DNA of 64,000 bases from Saprospiraceae bacterium (GCA_026129545.1 JAHCHX010000001.1:1673501-1737500), one strand, 5' to 3'; numbered from the stretch's first letter, positions 1-9,299 are shown. Numbers and translations are program-made. The notes: generated by a model from the letters alone, not told the origin.

Positions 1-1
1 A

Positions 2-751
2 TTTTTCAGTGCCAGAGAATTGGGTCTTTTCACGCGGGCCAATGGCTACAAGGATATGTTTTCGCGGACGCTGCACAACGTCATCCAATCCGTGAGTTTC
101 CCGGCTTTGGCCACCATCAAAGACGACAACGAGCGGCTAAAAAGCGCCTATCGAAAACTGGTGCAAATCACCACTTTCCTCACTGCTACCTTGATGTTTG
201 GGCTGGCCGCCACCGCCGACAACTTTATTCTGGGGCTGATTGGCCCCAAATGGGCCGACGCGATTCCGTACCTCCAATTGCTCAGCATAGCTGGCATCTT
301 TTATCCTCTACACTACATCAACCTCAACATATTAGTCATCAAAGGAAAATCTGGCACACATTTTAAGTTGGAATTCTTGACCAAACTCATTGCGGTGCCA
401 GCGTTGGTCACAGGATATTTCTTCGGCATCAAGGCCATGATAGTGTGCATGATTTTCACATGGGCGCTCGATTATCTGGTAACTTCCTCCACCGCTGGGC
501 GCGAAATAAACTACCCGCTCAAGGAGCAAATCCACGACATCCTATCATGCTTCCTATTTGCGTTGGCGTTGGGTACCTTTGTTTGGCTAATCGGTCAAGC
601 GCTGACATTGCACCCGTTGCTCACGCTCCTGATTCAGGTCTCGCTCGGTGCGCTGTTCACCGTGTTTGTCTCCAATCAATTCAAAATCAAGCCTTTTTTA
701 GAAATACAAGAGATTGTTTTGCAAAAAATAAGAAAACCCGCAATAGGCTGA
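2..751 (+). CDS. Polysaccharide flippase (Wzx/MOP family), 5'-truncated by the window edge
   Basis: The reading frame is open from base 2, so the start lies outside the window; 249 C-terminal residues are visible. The segment FFSARELGLFTRANGYKD near the beginning resembles the conserved central loop of MOP-superfamily exporters (Wzx/TuaB/WzxC type). About five hydrophobic helices follow, for example FLTATLMFGLAATADNFI and IPYLQLLSIAGIFYPLHY. The family flips lipid-linked oligosaccharide units across the inner membrane. Its place at the head of a glycosyltransferase cluster supports that role. An in-frame TTG at base 20 is unlikely to be the real start because conserved residues lie upstream of it. 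The substrate cannot be read from the sequence. Confidence 0.85.
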   Translation, partial: FFSARELGLFTRANGYKDMFSRTLHNVIQSVSFPALATIKDDNERLKSAYRKLVQITTFLTATLMFGLAATADNFILGLIGPKWADAIPYLQLLSIAGIFYPLHYINLNILVIKGKSGTHFKLEFLTKLIAVPALVTGYFFGIKAMIVCMIFTWALDYLVTSSTAGREINYPLKEQIHDILSCFLFALALGTFVWLIGQALTLHPLLTLLIQVSLGALFTVFVSNQFKIKPFLEIQEIVLQKIRKPAIG

Positions 752-759
752 AACACCGA

Positions 760-990
760 CAACAAACAACCAACAACAAACAACCAACAACGAACAACAA
801 ACAACGAACAACAAACAACCAGCAACAAACAACCAGCAACAAACAACCACCAACGAACAACAAACAACGAACAACAAACAACCAACAACAAACAACCAAC
901 AACAAACAACCAACAACAAACAACCATCAACGAACAACAAACAACAAACAACGAACAACAAACAACGAACAACCAACAACAAACAACAAA
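760..990. repeat. Heptanucleotide tandem array, about 33 units of CAACNAA
   Basis: The tract divides without gaps into 33 seven-base units. Nearly all are CAACAAA, CAACGAA or CAACCAA, with a few CAACCAG, CAACCAC or CAACCAT. CAACAAA often alternates with one of the others, giving a 14-base superperiod. The + strand is almost free of T. The array fills most of the gap between the flippase stop and the glycosyltransferase start and ends in a C-run at 993-1000. Because 7 is not a multiple of 3, every frame reads as a seven-residue peptide repeat, but none is in frame with a neighbour, so it is treated as non-coding. Confidence 0.95.
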
Positions 991-1021
991 CAGCCCCCCC
1001 ATCAACAAATCAACAACAACA

Positions 1022-1948
1022 ATGACTGACTTAATCTCCTTGGTCGTGCCATCCTACAATCGCGCTCATCTTTTGAAAGACGCGATAGAGAGCACCTTGA
1101 CGCAGACCTACCCGCATTGGGAAATGCTCATCGTGGACGACAAATCCACCGACAACACCGCCGAAGTGGCCCAATCTTATGCGACGAAAGACCCTCGAGT
1201 CAAGTATTTTTTGAATCCCGAAAAAGGGGTGAGCTCCGCCCGCAACTACGGCATCAAAATGTCGCAAGGGCAATACATCGCCTTTCTCGACGACGACGAC
1301 ATCAACCTGCCGCACCGATTTGAGTCACAACTGAAGGCCATGAAAAAATCCGGCAACGGATTTCTGGTTTCAGGCTTTCAATCGTGCGACCGCGAGACAG
1401 GAGCAGTGCTCGAGGTGCAAAAACTGGAATTGAAAGCATCCTGCACCGGCTTCCCCTCGCGCTGGATGATTCGCAAAGACTTGCTCGACAAGGTGGGAGG
1501 TTTTGACCAAGCAGCCGCTCCGTTGGAAGACATCGAACTGAGCGCCCGCTTGGCCGCTCACGAGACTTTCGCCCTGCACGACGACATCGTGTCCGTCACC
1601 TACCCCACCGAAGACTCGGCCAGCACCGCCACCGAAAAAAAAGTGCGCGCCCGCTTAGTGCTGCTCGAACGCGGCAAAGACATCTTTCCTCCCATGGAGA
1701 CCGCATGGTGGGAATTTGCGGCAGCCACCGATTACTATATGCTTGGGCAAAAAGACAAGACCTTGGAATTTTTGAAAAAAGCCTCCAAAGGAGACCAACG
1801 AGGCCTATACAACCTCGCCTATCAATACTTCAGAATCGCCAAAGGAATAAACGGCCCCTTCAAGCGCGTGCACCTGAAAGTGCTGGCAACCCTGCGCGAA
1901 TACAATTTTCCGACTTTGGTGCAGCACCCCGTCGTCAGCAATGACTGA
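1022..1948 (+). CDS. Glycosyltransferase family 2 (GT-A fold)
   Basis: The 308-aa protein has the GT2 nucleotide-binding layout: VVPSYNRAHLL at residues 8-18, IVDDKSTDNT with Asp39/Asp40, SSARNYGI near 71, and FLDDDD at 88-93, which carries the metal-binding DxD-type acidic cluster. The C-terminal 90 residues look helical and may be TPR-like. GT2 enzymes transfer a sugar from a nucleotide donor to a lipid- or glycan-linked acceptor at the cytoplasmic face of the membrane. The ATG lies 31 bp after the heptamer array, so the array forms the upstream region of this gene. The sugar specificity is unknown. Confidence 0.9.
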   Translation: MTDLISLVVPSYNRAHLLKDAIESTLTQTYPHWEMLIVDDKSTDNTAEVAQSYATKDPRVKYFLNPEKGVSSARNYGIKMSQGQYIAFLDDDDINLPHRFESQLKAMKKSGNGFLVSGFQSCDRETGAVLEVQKLELKASCTGFPSRWMIRKDLLDKVGGFDQAAAPLEDIELSARLAAHETFALHDDIVSVTYPTEDSASTATEKKVRARLVLLERGKDIFPPMETAWWEFAAATDYYMLGQKDKTLEFLKKASKGDQRGLYNLAYQYFRIAKGINGPFKRVHLKVLATLREYNFPTLVQHPVVSND

Positions 1949-2138
1949 ATGCCCTACATGATGGCTGGCACATATCAGCCCCCCAAGCACAGGGTCGAAC
2001 AAGGCGATTTTGAAAATGGTAGCCCGAAGGTTTTCAATCTGTTCAATCGAATCAATCTTCAAAAATCGGAGCATTCGACCATATTGGTATGCAATTTGGA
2101 CTTTACATCATAAATCAAAACACTATCGCAACCTGCTA

Positions 2139-3053
2139 ATGAAAATCGCAGTAACCGGTGCCACCGGATTTTTGGGAAGGCGAATTGTCAAGAAATTGAA
2201 GGAACGCGGCGAACAACCCACTGTCACCTCATTGAGCCTCGGCGTTGATTTGAGAGATTGGGAACAAGCCATCGGATTTTTTGAAAAAGAAAAACCCGAA
2301 ATCCTATTGAACTGCGCCTCCTTCGTCGGCGGCATCCAATTTGGCTACAAGTACCCCGTTGACCTCTTCGAGAACAACCTCCTGATGAACGTCAACATCC
2401 TCAAAGCTGCGCGACAGACCGGCGTGAAACGCATCGTCAATCCGATTTCCAACTGCGTCTATCCTGCCAAGGCCACGCTCTTCAAGGAGCCAGAAATATG
2501 GGATGGCCCCATGCACGAATCCGTTTTGGTCTATGGCTTTGTCCGCAAGGCGTTTTGGGTGGGTTCGTGGGCCGCTCATCGGCAATACGGCATGGACATC
2601 ATCAACATAGTGCTCTCCAACATGTATGGCCCCGAAGACCACTTTGAGGAAGAGCGCTCGCACGCTCTGGGCGCACTCATCATGAAATTCGTGGAAGCCA
2701 AACGCTCTGGCGCCCCTTTCGTGAATGTGTGGGGCAGCGGCAAGCCCGTGCGCGAGTGGATGCACGTGGACGATGGCGCAGAAACAATGATACGCAGCAT
2801 CCAAATGCCTGCCACAGAAGATTTTGTAAACATAGGCGTTGGGCAAGGCATATCGGTCATCGAAATGTGCGAACTCATCAAGGAACTCGTCGGTTATCAA
2901 GGCGAAATAAAACTCGACCCCACCAAGCCCGACGGTGCCGCCTACAAAACGGTGGATGGCACGCGCGGCGAGCAACTGCTTGGCTGGCGACCTGAAATTC
3001 CGTTTCGTGAAGGCGTGGCCCAAGCAATCAAGTGGTACGAGGACAACCACTAA
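2139..3053 (+). CDS. NAD(P)-dependent epimerase/dehydratase, GDP-fucose-synthase-like
   Basis: This is an extended short-chain dehydrogenase/reductase of 304 aa. The dinucleotide motif GATGFLG lies at residues 7-13, NPISNCVYP at 101-109 corresponds to the SSxCIYP region of GDP-L-fucose synthase, and Tyr132 is the likely catalytic tyrosine. At +4 from Tyr132, where SDRs normally have Lys, there is Arg136, with Lys137 next to it. The frame is open upstream to about 2010, but the first residues that match the family start at ATG 2139. Such enzymes make modified nucleotide sugars for surface glycans, which fits the neighbouring aminotransferase at 3248. The exact product cannot be assigned. Confidence 0.85.
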   Translation: MKIAVTGATGFLGRRIVKKLKERGEQPTVTSLSLGVDLRDWEQAIGFFEKEKPEILLNCASFVGGIQFGYKYPVDLFENNLLMNVNILKAARQTGVKRIVNPISNCVYPAKATLFKEPEIWDGPMHESVLVYGFVRKAFWVGSWAAHRQYGMDIINIVLSNMYGPEDHFEEERSHALGALIMKFVEAKRSGAPFVNVWGSGKPVREWMHVDDGAETMIRSIQMPATEDFVNIGVGQGISVIEMCELIKELVGYQGEIKLDPTKPDGAAYKTVDGTRGEQLLGWRPEIPFREGVAQAIKWYEDNH

Positions 3054-3064
3054 AATTGACGTGG

Positions 3065-3172
3065 ATATACTTCGCGCCGTCAAGTTTTCAGCACATGTGA
3101 ACTCCTGCTTCATTCAAAATCAGGAAGAGCAATCTCAAGCATCTGACAAATCTTGGCGAATCAGGGTATAAG
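3065..3172 (+). repeat. Dispersed ~110-bp intergenic repeat, copy A
   Basis: This is the most divergent long copy of a repeat also found at 22681-22789, 41888-41998 (minus) and 46647-46754. Shared blocks are ATATACTT, CGCCGTCAAGTTTT, TCAAAATCAGG, AGAGCAATC, ATCTGACAAATC and GAATCAGGGTATAA. It lies between the epimerase stop and the aminotransferase start, in the same orientation as both genes. It shows no coding potential. Confidence 0.8.
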
Positions 3173-3247
3173 ACCCTACTTGTTTTAATCTTTCATCCCC
3201 TTCAAAAACAAAAATTTGTTCACGGAAAAAAAAGTCAGCAACACCCG

Positions 3248-4432
3248 ATGACTGCTCTGCAATCTACCGAACTTGCCATCAATGGTGGCCAACCCATCTC
3301 GAAAGAGCCCATCCTGATTCACAAACCCACCATCGCGGAAGAAGACATCCAAGCGGTGGCGGAAGCCATGCGCACCACGTTCGTGAGCGGCGATGGGCCT
3401 GCTTGCCGCGAGTTTGAAAAACGCCTCGCCGCCTATCTGGGCGTGAAGCATGTTTTGTTTCTCAACTCTTGCACCACTGCCCTCGATTTGGCCTTTATGA
3501 TTAAAAACTTCCCCCCGGGAAGTGAAGTGATTGTGCCCAATTTCACCTACACCAGCACTGCGTTAGGCCCGATTCTGAACAACCTGAAAATCGTGCTTGC
3601 CGATGTGCGCCCCGACAACGGGAACCTCGACGTGGAGAAATTGGAATCCTACATCACCCCAAAAACGGTGGCCATCATGCCCGTGGATTACGCAGGCAAC
3701 CCTGCCGAAATGGATGAAATCAACGCCATTGCCCGCAAGCATGGCCTCTATGTCGTACAGGACTCGGCGCAGTCCATCGGCTCGAAGTACAAAGGCTTCT
3801 ATACAGGCAATCAAGCCCATGTCAGCACCTTTTCTTTCCATGGCACCAAAAACATGACGACTGGCGAAGGCGGTGCCATCGTGACCAACGATGACGAATT
3901 TGCCGACCTCATCAAAATCATGCGCGAAAAGGGCACAGACAAATACTCCTTCTTGACCGACAACGTGACACGCGGCTACTATGAGTATGTGAACAAGGGA
4001 AACAGCTATGTGCAATCAAACATCAACGGTGCCATGGGCGTGACCCAACTGGCCCGCCTTAACGAGATGAACGGGCAGCGCCGCGAGATTGCAGCGTTTT
4101 ATTTGAAGGCGCTGACAGGTTTGCCCGGCCTCGATTTTCTGCAAATCACCGAAGGCGCGGAACACAACTGGCACTTGTTTGGCCTACTGGTGCCCGCCGA
4201 AAAGAAATACTGGATAATGGATGCGCTCCGGGCTGAAGGCGTGATGGCGAATGTGCATTACACACCGCTCCACCGCAACAAATACTACAAAGACCTCGGC
4301 ACCGATGCCGACTTCCCCGGCTCCATGACCTTTTTCAACCGCCTGCTCCGCATCCCCATCTATCCCTCCTTGACGGTGGACGAACGCGAGAAGGTGGCGG
4401 AAGCAGTTGTGAAAGTGTTCTCCAATCTCTGA
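3248..4432 (+). CDS. DegT/DnrJ/EryC1-type sugar aminotransferase
   Basis: The 394-aa PLP enzyme is full length for the family. QDSAQS at residues 171-176 contains the Asp that contacts the pyridine nitrogen. SFHGTKNMTTGEGG at 196-209 contains Lys201, the expected PLP Schiff-base lysine. VPNFTYTSTA near 96 and the C-terminal segment with HYTPLH are also typical. These enzymes transaminate a keto-nucleotide sugar to an amino sugar in the cytoplasm, usually with glutamate as amino donor. The gene sits among glycosyltransferases and downstream of an SDR-type sugar enzyme, so it probably supplies an amino-deoxy sugar for the polysaccharide. The identity of that sugar is not readable from the sequence. 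Confidence 0.92.
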   Translation: MTALQSTELAINGGQPISKEPILIHKPTIAEEDIQAVAEAMRTTFVSGDGPACREFEKRLAAYLGVKHVLFLNSCTTALDLAFMIKNFPPGSEVIVPNFTYTSTALGPILNNLKIVLADVRPDNGNLDVEKLESYITPKTVAIMPVDYAGNPAEMDEINAIARKHGLYVVQDSAQSIGSKYKGFYTGNQAHVSTFSFHGTKNMTTGEGGAIVTNDDEFADLIKIMREKGTDKYSFLTDNVTRGYYEYVNKGNSYVQSNINGAMGVTQLARLNEMNGQRREIAAFYLKALTGLPGLDFLQITEGAEHNWHLFGLLVPAEKKYWIMDALRAEGVMANVHYTPLHRNKYYKDLGTDADFPGSMTFFNRLLRIPIYPSLTVDEREKVAEAVVKVFSNL

Positions 4433-4571
4433 AATTGTGGTTGGTGAGGGTTGATAAAAGTTGATGAGAGGTGAGATGTGCACGCGCTTTCAATCAAAAT
4501 GCCCTACGGATTGAATAAAAAAACCTCATCAACCCTCATCACACCATACAAAACCTATCAAAACATACACG

Positions 4572-5627
4572 ATGAAAGTCTTGCTGCTCGTCCCCGAACG
4601 ATATGGTTTTCACCATACCTTCAAGGAACTATTCACCTATATGGGTGGCGAAATACAAACCATTGACTATTACCATCTTGTGCAAGGTTGGCAAGAAAAA
4701 GTCAACACACAGATGTACCGCTTGCCCGACAAGTACCGCCTCAAATGGGAGGGATACTACTATGAGCGCATCAACAAGTTTTACAGGCAAGAATATGAGC
4801 GTCTGAAACCCGACTTGGTGTTCATATACAACAACGAATTGTTGGTGCCCGACACGATTGAGTATTTCAAAAAGAGAGGCTCCAAGATTGCCTTTTTCCT
4901 TGGCGACTGCCCTTACTACACCCCCACCAACCGACATTTTCTGCCCATTCTCTTTCATGCCGACGCGATTTACACCTACGATTCTTTCTGGGTGGACGCA
5001 ATGAAAAAATTGGGCATCAAGAACATACATTACCTTTACCCCAACCTTCCAGTCAACCAGCATTTTGAGAAAAAACTCTCGCCGGAAAAGTACGATGAAT
5101 TGAAATCGGAGGTGCTGTATGTGGGTATGTGCTACAAGACCAGTTGGGGCATGAAGAAGGCGAAGTTTTTGAGCTGTTTCACGGAATTCGACTTGCAGAT
5201 ACACGGCGACGAATCGTGGGTGCGCTGGTTTGGTTATTTTCCCGAACTCAAAAAACGTTACAAACCGCGTCAAGGCAGTGGGCATATCACGGTGGAAAAA
5301 CTGAACGATATGTACAACGCCACCAAATTTGCCCCAGTTGACGCTAATCCCGGCCTCCTCCATGCCATTCACTGGCGCTTTGTGGAAGCCCTTTGCTCCG
5401 GCGCGCTGCCCATCCTGGAATGGCAGCAAAACGTGGTGGAGATATTCGGCGATGCCGATGTGCCTGCGGTGAAGAATTTCGAGGAAGCCCCCGAAATCGT
5501 GCGCTACTACCTCCAACATGAGGACAAGCGCGTCGAAAAGGTACGGTGGATGCGAAAAGTCATGGAAGAAAAATACTCCATCCCAAACAATGCAGATTTC
5601 TTATCCAACACCTTACGTCTCCGCTGA
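4572..5627 (+). CDS. Glycosyltransferase, CgeB / Glyco_trans_1_2-like
   Basis: The 351-aa soluble protein has a GT-B-like layout. The N-terminal half contains LVFIYNNELLVPDTIEYFKK and AFFLGDCPYY. The C-terminal half contains LYVGMCYKTSWGM and HWRFVEALCSGALPILEW, which matches the nucleotide-sugar-binding end (RxxEALxxGxxPI) of CgeB-like and Glyco_trans_1_2 proteins. It probably transfers a sugar during repeat-unit assembly. The preceding gap (4433-4571) holds short complementary GAGGGTTGAT / ATCAACCCTC segments. The last 38 bp overlap the start of the next gene, which suggests a shared transcript. Fold and role are inferred from a few motifs, so the donor is unknown. Confidence 0.75.
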   Translation: MKVLLLVPERYGFHHTFKELFTYMGGEIQTIDYYHLVQGWQEKVNTQMYRLPDKYRLKWEGYYYERINKFYRQEYERLKPDLVFIYNNELLVPDTIEYFKKRGSKIAFFLGDCPYYTPTNRHFLPILFHADAIYTYDSFWVDAMKKLGIKNIHYLYPNLPVNQHFEKKLSPEKYDELKSEVLYVGMCYKTSWGMKKAKFLSCFTEFDLQIHGDESWVRWFGYFPELKKRYKPRQGSGHITVEKLNDMYNATKFAPVDANPGLLHAIHWRFVEALCSGALPILEWQQNVVEIFGDADVPAVKNFEEAPEIVRYYLQHEDKRVEKVRWMRKVMEEKYSIPNNADFLSNTLRLR

Positions 5628-7071
5628 GCAAGCTGCTCCCGATGCGACGCACGCAGAGCCGACCTCCGACCGCTCAGACATTCGGAAACTGACTGAGTTC
5701 GTCGTGCTGGTCATGTTGTCCATTGGGGCGAACTATTACGTTCCGAACTTCATCGGCGACATTTTTTTTCTCGGCACCTTAGTTGCTTACTTCCGCTCTA
5801 AGGACGAAGCCTTCTGGCTTGCGTTTTTCCTAACAATGTCCGATGGCTTTTTTGGCTTTTTTGGCTTATACAAAACGAACATTTCCGTTTTGCCGGGCCT
5901 GCCGGAGGCTGAGGTCGGCCAAATATACATTTGGCTGACATTGGTGAAAGCCGCCAGCAGGCCGCTCAATCACCGAATATTTTACTCCGGGTTTTTGACG
6001 ATATTGCTGATATACACCATCTTCTTGTTGGTCCAAGGATACGTCATCGGTGTGGATATGGAGATAAATGTGCAGTTCAGGCTTATTAAATGGATTGCGC
6101 CGCTTTTTTTGCTCTATTCAATTCCCCGACTATTTACCAACGTAAGGCAATACCGCGATTTATTCCTTTATCTTTTTCTGGTGGCATTTGCCGCGTTGGG
6201 GGCGCAGGTATTCACCATCGCCACTTCGCAAAGCCCCCCACAATATGCTGGTGTGGCAAACAAGGCGTGGTTTGCGATAAAAGTGTCGAAGGAGAAGACC
6301 TATCGCGGCCTCTACAATGAGGCAATTTTGCTGATATCGTACTTTGGGGCGCTTTTCTTTTTGGCGTTCAAGCCGGGCAAGTATCTTCCGGTCTGGCTGT
6401 GCTTTGCCGTCGTCATGGCCAATTTCGCTTCTGTCTTTCTCTCTGCCACGAGAGGTTGGGTATTGAGTTTTAGCTTGTCGTTGGTATTGGCCATGCTTTT
6501 TGTGCTGCAGCTTAGCCCACGACGACTCGTCACTATCGCGATATTGGGTGGCATTTTTCTCTTTGGCGCGCAATCCTTGCCGATCATAGGCGTGCAGATA
6601 CAAAACGCGGTGAAACGCCTCTTGACATTGGAAAAACTGGCAGAAGGCGACACCACGGCGGGCGGCACCCTGATACGCCTCAACACGCGCGGCCCCGCGG
6701 TGATGAAAAAATGGGCGGAATCACCGCTAACGGGATGGGGATTTTCCAATGAGTTCATGGATGCCAATGACTTCCACGTCGGCAATCAAAATATACTGCT
6801 ACACTCAGGCATCATCGGATATGCTCTGATGCACTTGTTTTTCCTCTATTTTGGGGTGACGCTGTTTTTCCGCAGCCTCAATCAGACAAGGGGTAGTCCT
6901 TACACGCACTCCCTCCGACTTTTCCCCCTGTTCTTTCTTGCTTGGTTTATGTTGCACTCCTCCTCGCAACAGTTTTTCTCTTATTACCAATATGTCACCA
7001 TAGGCATTATCCAAGCTGTCTTTTTCAGTATGGCGGCTTTGATGTACCAACTTTCAGAAGAACACAAATAG
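5590..7071 (+). CDS. O-antigen ligase/polymerase-like membrane protein (Wzy_C family)
   Basis: The 493-aa protein has roughly ten to twelve hydrophobic segments, beginning with FVVLVMLSIGANYYVPNFIG. A long periplasmic loop, LEKLAEGDTTAGGTLIRL through PLTGWGFSNEFMD and HVGNQNILLHSGIIGY, matches the Wzy_C signature of WaaL/Wzy proteins (an R-rich loop and a late H-x-L-x-x-x-G). It should polymerise or ligate lipid-linked repeat units at the periplasmic face. ATG 5590 was chosen over a more upstream in-frame start because the upstream residues only mirror the preceding gene. It overlaps that gene by 38 bp. Polymerase and ligase cannot be told apart here. Confidence 0.85.
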   Translation: MQISYPTPYVSAEQAAPDATHAEPTSDRSDIRKLTEFVVLVMLSIGANYYVPNFIGDIFFLGTLVAYFRSKDEAFWLAFFLTMSDGFFGFFGLYKTNISVLPGLPEAEVGQIYIWLTLVKAASRPLNHRIFYSGFLTILLIYTIFLLVQGYVIGVDMEINVQFRLIKWIAPLFLLYSIPRLFTNVRQYRDLFLYLFLVAFAALGAQVFTIATSQSPPQYAGVANKAWFAIKVSKEKTYRGLYNEAILLISYFGALFFLAFKPGKYLPVWLCFAVVMANFASVFLSATRGWVLSFSLSLVLAMLFVLQLSPRRLVTIAILGGIFLFGAQSLPIIGVQIQNAVKRLLTLEKLAEGDTTAGGTLIRLNTRGPAVMKKWAESPLTGWGFSNEFMDANDFHVGNQNILLHSGIIGYALMHLFFLYFGVTLFFRSLNQTRGSPYTHSLRLFPLFFLAWFMLHSSSQQFFSYYQYVTIGIIQAVFFSMAALMYQLSEEHK

Positions 7072-7074
7072 ACT

Positions 7075-8139
7075 ATGAAACCAGTGCATTACGTCATGTG
7101 GCAAATCGGGCCAGGTGGCTTAGAGTTGGTGGTCAAACAGTATAGCGAATACTTTTATCAGCATAGAAAGCTCTATGCTTATGGTTTGCGCCCCAACTGG
7201 TACCAAATATACGACGAGTCGAAAGTAGAGGTGGCGGCAGGCAACAGTGGAAAGCTGCGCCCTTACTGGCAGTATTATCGGTATTGCCGCAAGTATCGCG
7301 ACGACATTTTTCACCTACAAAGCGTGGGGCCGCTCATTCTGTTGCTTCATCTGCTGGCGGGCGGGAAAAATGTGATTTACCACATTCACGGCACGATTTA
7401 TTGGAAATCCGCGCTCCAAAAAATCTATTTGGGGGCGGGCTGGCGATGGGTAAAAAGGCTTCTGCCCAAGGTGAAAGCCACCTTCGTCGCCAATTCAAAA
7501 TACAGCGCGTCCATATTTAGGGAAAAGGTGCTGCCCGTGCCAACCGAGGTCATCTACAACGGCTTCGATGTGCAGAAATTTGCGGCAAAAAAACACTTGC
7601 GCACAAGCGTAAAGCGCATCGGTTATGCAGGAAGGCTTTGGGAAGGGAAAAACACGGAGTTGCTCATTCGGCTTTTTGAAGAGGTGGCAGACCAACATCC
7701 CGAACTGGAACTGCACTTTGCGGGCGAAGGCCCTTTGAAAGAAGCATTGGAGCAACAAGCCCAAGCGACGCGCTTCGCAGACCGCATTTTCTTTCATGGG
7801 TATCTGAAGGATATTCCGTCGTTCTATGCCTCTTTGGACATCTTCTTGTTTTTGAGCGCACACGAATCGTTTGGCAACGTTATTGCCGAAGCGCTTCTGA
7901 CTGGCCTCCCTACTTTGACCAGCGACGTGCCTGTGTTCGAGGAAATTTTTGGGCAAGGAAATGGTTTTGTTTTGGGCAGCCCTCAACAATACGACTTAAT
8001 TAAAAAGAATTTCCTGAAAGCAATAGACAATTTCCCCCACTTGGCACAAGCCGCTTTGGAAATCAGTGATTCCATTGAGGCGCAATGCAGCATAGAAAAC
8101 CATTTAAAGCAGATAGAAAAAGTCTATGAAAAACATTAG
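7075..8139 (+). CDS. Glycosyltransferase family 4 (GT-B fold)
   Basis: The 354-aa protein has an N-terminal GPGGLELVV loop (residues 12-20) typical of GT4 acceptor domains, VANSKYSA near the domain boundary, VIYNGFD, RIGYAGRLWEGKN, and HESFGNVIAEALLTGLP, the E-x7-E nucleotide-sugar-binding signature. It probably extends the glycan on the cytoplasmic side. The gene starts 3 bp after the Wzy_C gene stops and overlaps the next deacetylase by 14 bp, so the three are probably co-translated. The linkage and sugar are unknown. Confidence 0.92.
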   Translation: MKPVHYVMWQIGPGGLELVVKQYSEYFYQHRKLYAYGLRPNWYQIYDESKVEVAAGNSGKLRPYWQYYRYCRKYRDDIFHLQSVGPLILLLHLLAGGKNVIYHIHGTIYWKSALQKIYLGAGWRWVKRLLPKVKATFVANSKYSASIFREKVLPVPTEVIYNGFDVQKFAAKKHLRTSVKRIGYAGRLWEGKNTELLIRLFEEVADQHPELELHFAGEGPLKEALEQQAQATRFADRIFFHGYLKDIPSFYASLDIFLFLSAHESFGNVIAEALLTGLPTLTSDVPVFEEIFGQGNGFVLGSPQQYDLIKKNFLKAIDNFPHLAQAALEISDSIEAQCSIENHLKQIEKVYEKH

Positions 8140-9280
8140 TCCGCCGATATTTTACTATCACTCGGTCGCGCCCAATATGTTCGAGAGTTGGCTACTCAAG
8201 TTCTTGACCATCAAGTTGGCGAGCTTTGAGCAGCAATTGGCTTGGCTGAAGCGACATCATTATCAATCCATCTTTCTAGATGATTGGTACCGAATCCGCA
8301 TCGGCCACCAATCGGCCAAAGGTAAAGAAGTGTGCCTCAGCTTCGACGACGGCCTGCTCGACAATTGGGTGTATGCTTGGCCGGTTGCCAAAAAATACGG
8401 CATGAAGTTCACCATCTTCGTCTCTCCTGAATGTATAGAGCCGCGTTCCATCGTGCGCCCCACTTTGGAAGATGTCTGGAACGGCCAGTGCAAGGAGGAT
8501 GAGCTGGAGGCGTTGGGTTATCTTTCTTGGGATGAGCTCAAAATCATGCAGGAATCGGGCATCGTGGATGTGCAGTCACACACGATGACCCACGCCAAAT
8601 ACACCTGCTCCACCAATTTGAGAGGGTTCTACTACGGTGGCTTTTCGGGCTACCATCCCATATTGAATGCCCACCCAGAGCTGAGGGCCACCTATGTGCG
8701 CGACCCTGATTTTGAAAAAAGGCTGCCATGGGGTACCCCGCTGTTTGAGGAAACATCGGCGGTAGTGGCCCGAAAGCATTTTATCAGTGCCGATTTTTCA
8801 AAAGAAGTCAGCGAACTCGCCACCAAGCATCAACCGCAAAACGAAACGGAACGCCCTGAATATGAAAAAGCAGTCCGGCAACTAACCGACGAATACGCCA
8901 GAGCAGGAAAGATACTAGAGAGCATGGAGAAGGATGAGGATTTCCGCGCTCGCCTTCACTACGAGATTGTTGACTCCAAAAGAATCATCGAGGAAAAACT
9001 CGGCAAACCTGTTCAATTTCTTTGCTGGCCACACGGCGACAACAGCACCGCCGCACATACGCTTGCCAGAGAAGCAGGCTACGCCGCCACCACCTCCGGC
9101 AAGATGACGCGCGAGCAGAATAATACCGACCGCATCCCGCGCATAGGCGGCGACTTTGACAATGGGCCATGGATGAGCCGTCAAAAATTTAGTTTCAAAC
9201 TGGCTGCGCACTATCACAGACAGCCTTATCATGCCATCACCCAATTGAACGAGTGGAAAAACCGGGCTATGGGCAAATGA
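8126..9280 (+). CDS. Polysaccharide deacetylase (NodB/CE4 family)
   Basis: The 384-aa protein carries the CE4 motifs: SFDDG at residues 72-76 (base and metal Asp), HTMTH at 151-155 (metal histidines) and FLCWPHGDNS in the C-terminal part. The family hydrolyses N-acetyl groups on hexosamine residues. An unusually long insertion of more than 100 residues lies between the HTMTH motif and the last motif. No clear signal peptide is seen, so it may act on lipid-linked intermediates inside the cell. It overlaps the upstream GT4 by 14 bp and precedes the asparagine-synthase-like gene by 19 bp. Confidence 0.9.
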   Translation: MKNISPPIFYYHSVAPNMFESWLLKFLTIKLASFEQQLAWLKRHHYQSIFLDDWYRIRIGHQSAKGKEVCLSFDDGLLDNWVYAWPVAKKYGMKFTIFVSPECIEPRSIVRPTLEDVWNGQCKEDELEALGYLSWDELKIMQESGIVDVQSHTMTHAKYTCSTNLRGFYYGGFSGYHPILNAHPELRATYVRDPDFEKRLPWGTPLFEETSAVVARKHFISADFSKEVSELATKHQPQNETERPEYEKAVRQLTDEYARAGKILESMEKDEDFRARLHYEIVDSKRIIEEKLGKPVQFLCWPHGDNSTAAHTLAREAGYAATTSGKMTREQNNTDRIPRIGGDFDNGPWMSRQKFSFKLAAHYHRQPYHAITQLNEWKNRAMGK

Positions 9281-9299
9281 TTGGCAAAAAGACCGAACC

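Noticed and set aside
760..990. Possible CRISPR array
   Set aside because: Units are contiguous 7-mers with no spacers of 25-40 bp and no cas genes.
445..1029. Open frame across the heptamer array giving TTNNKQ-type peptide repeats, plus several minus-strand frames
   Set aside because: All are produced by the 7-base periodicity, overlap the flippase gene, and have no start context or similarity to known proteins.
1949..2138. Possible copy of the dispersed repeat in front of the epimerase
   Set aside because: Only short scattered matches (AATCGAATCAA) were found, not the ordered blocks of the family.
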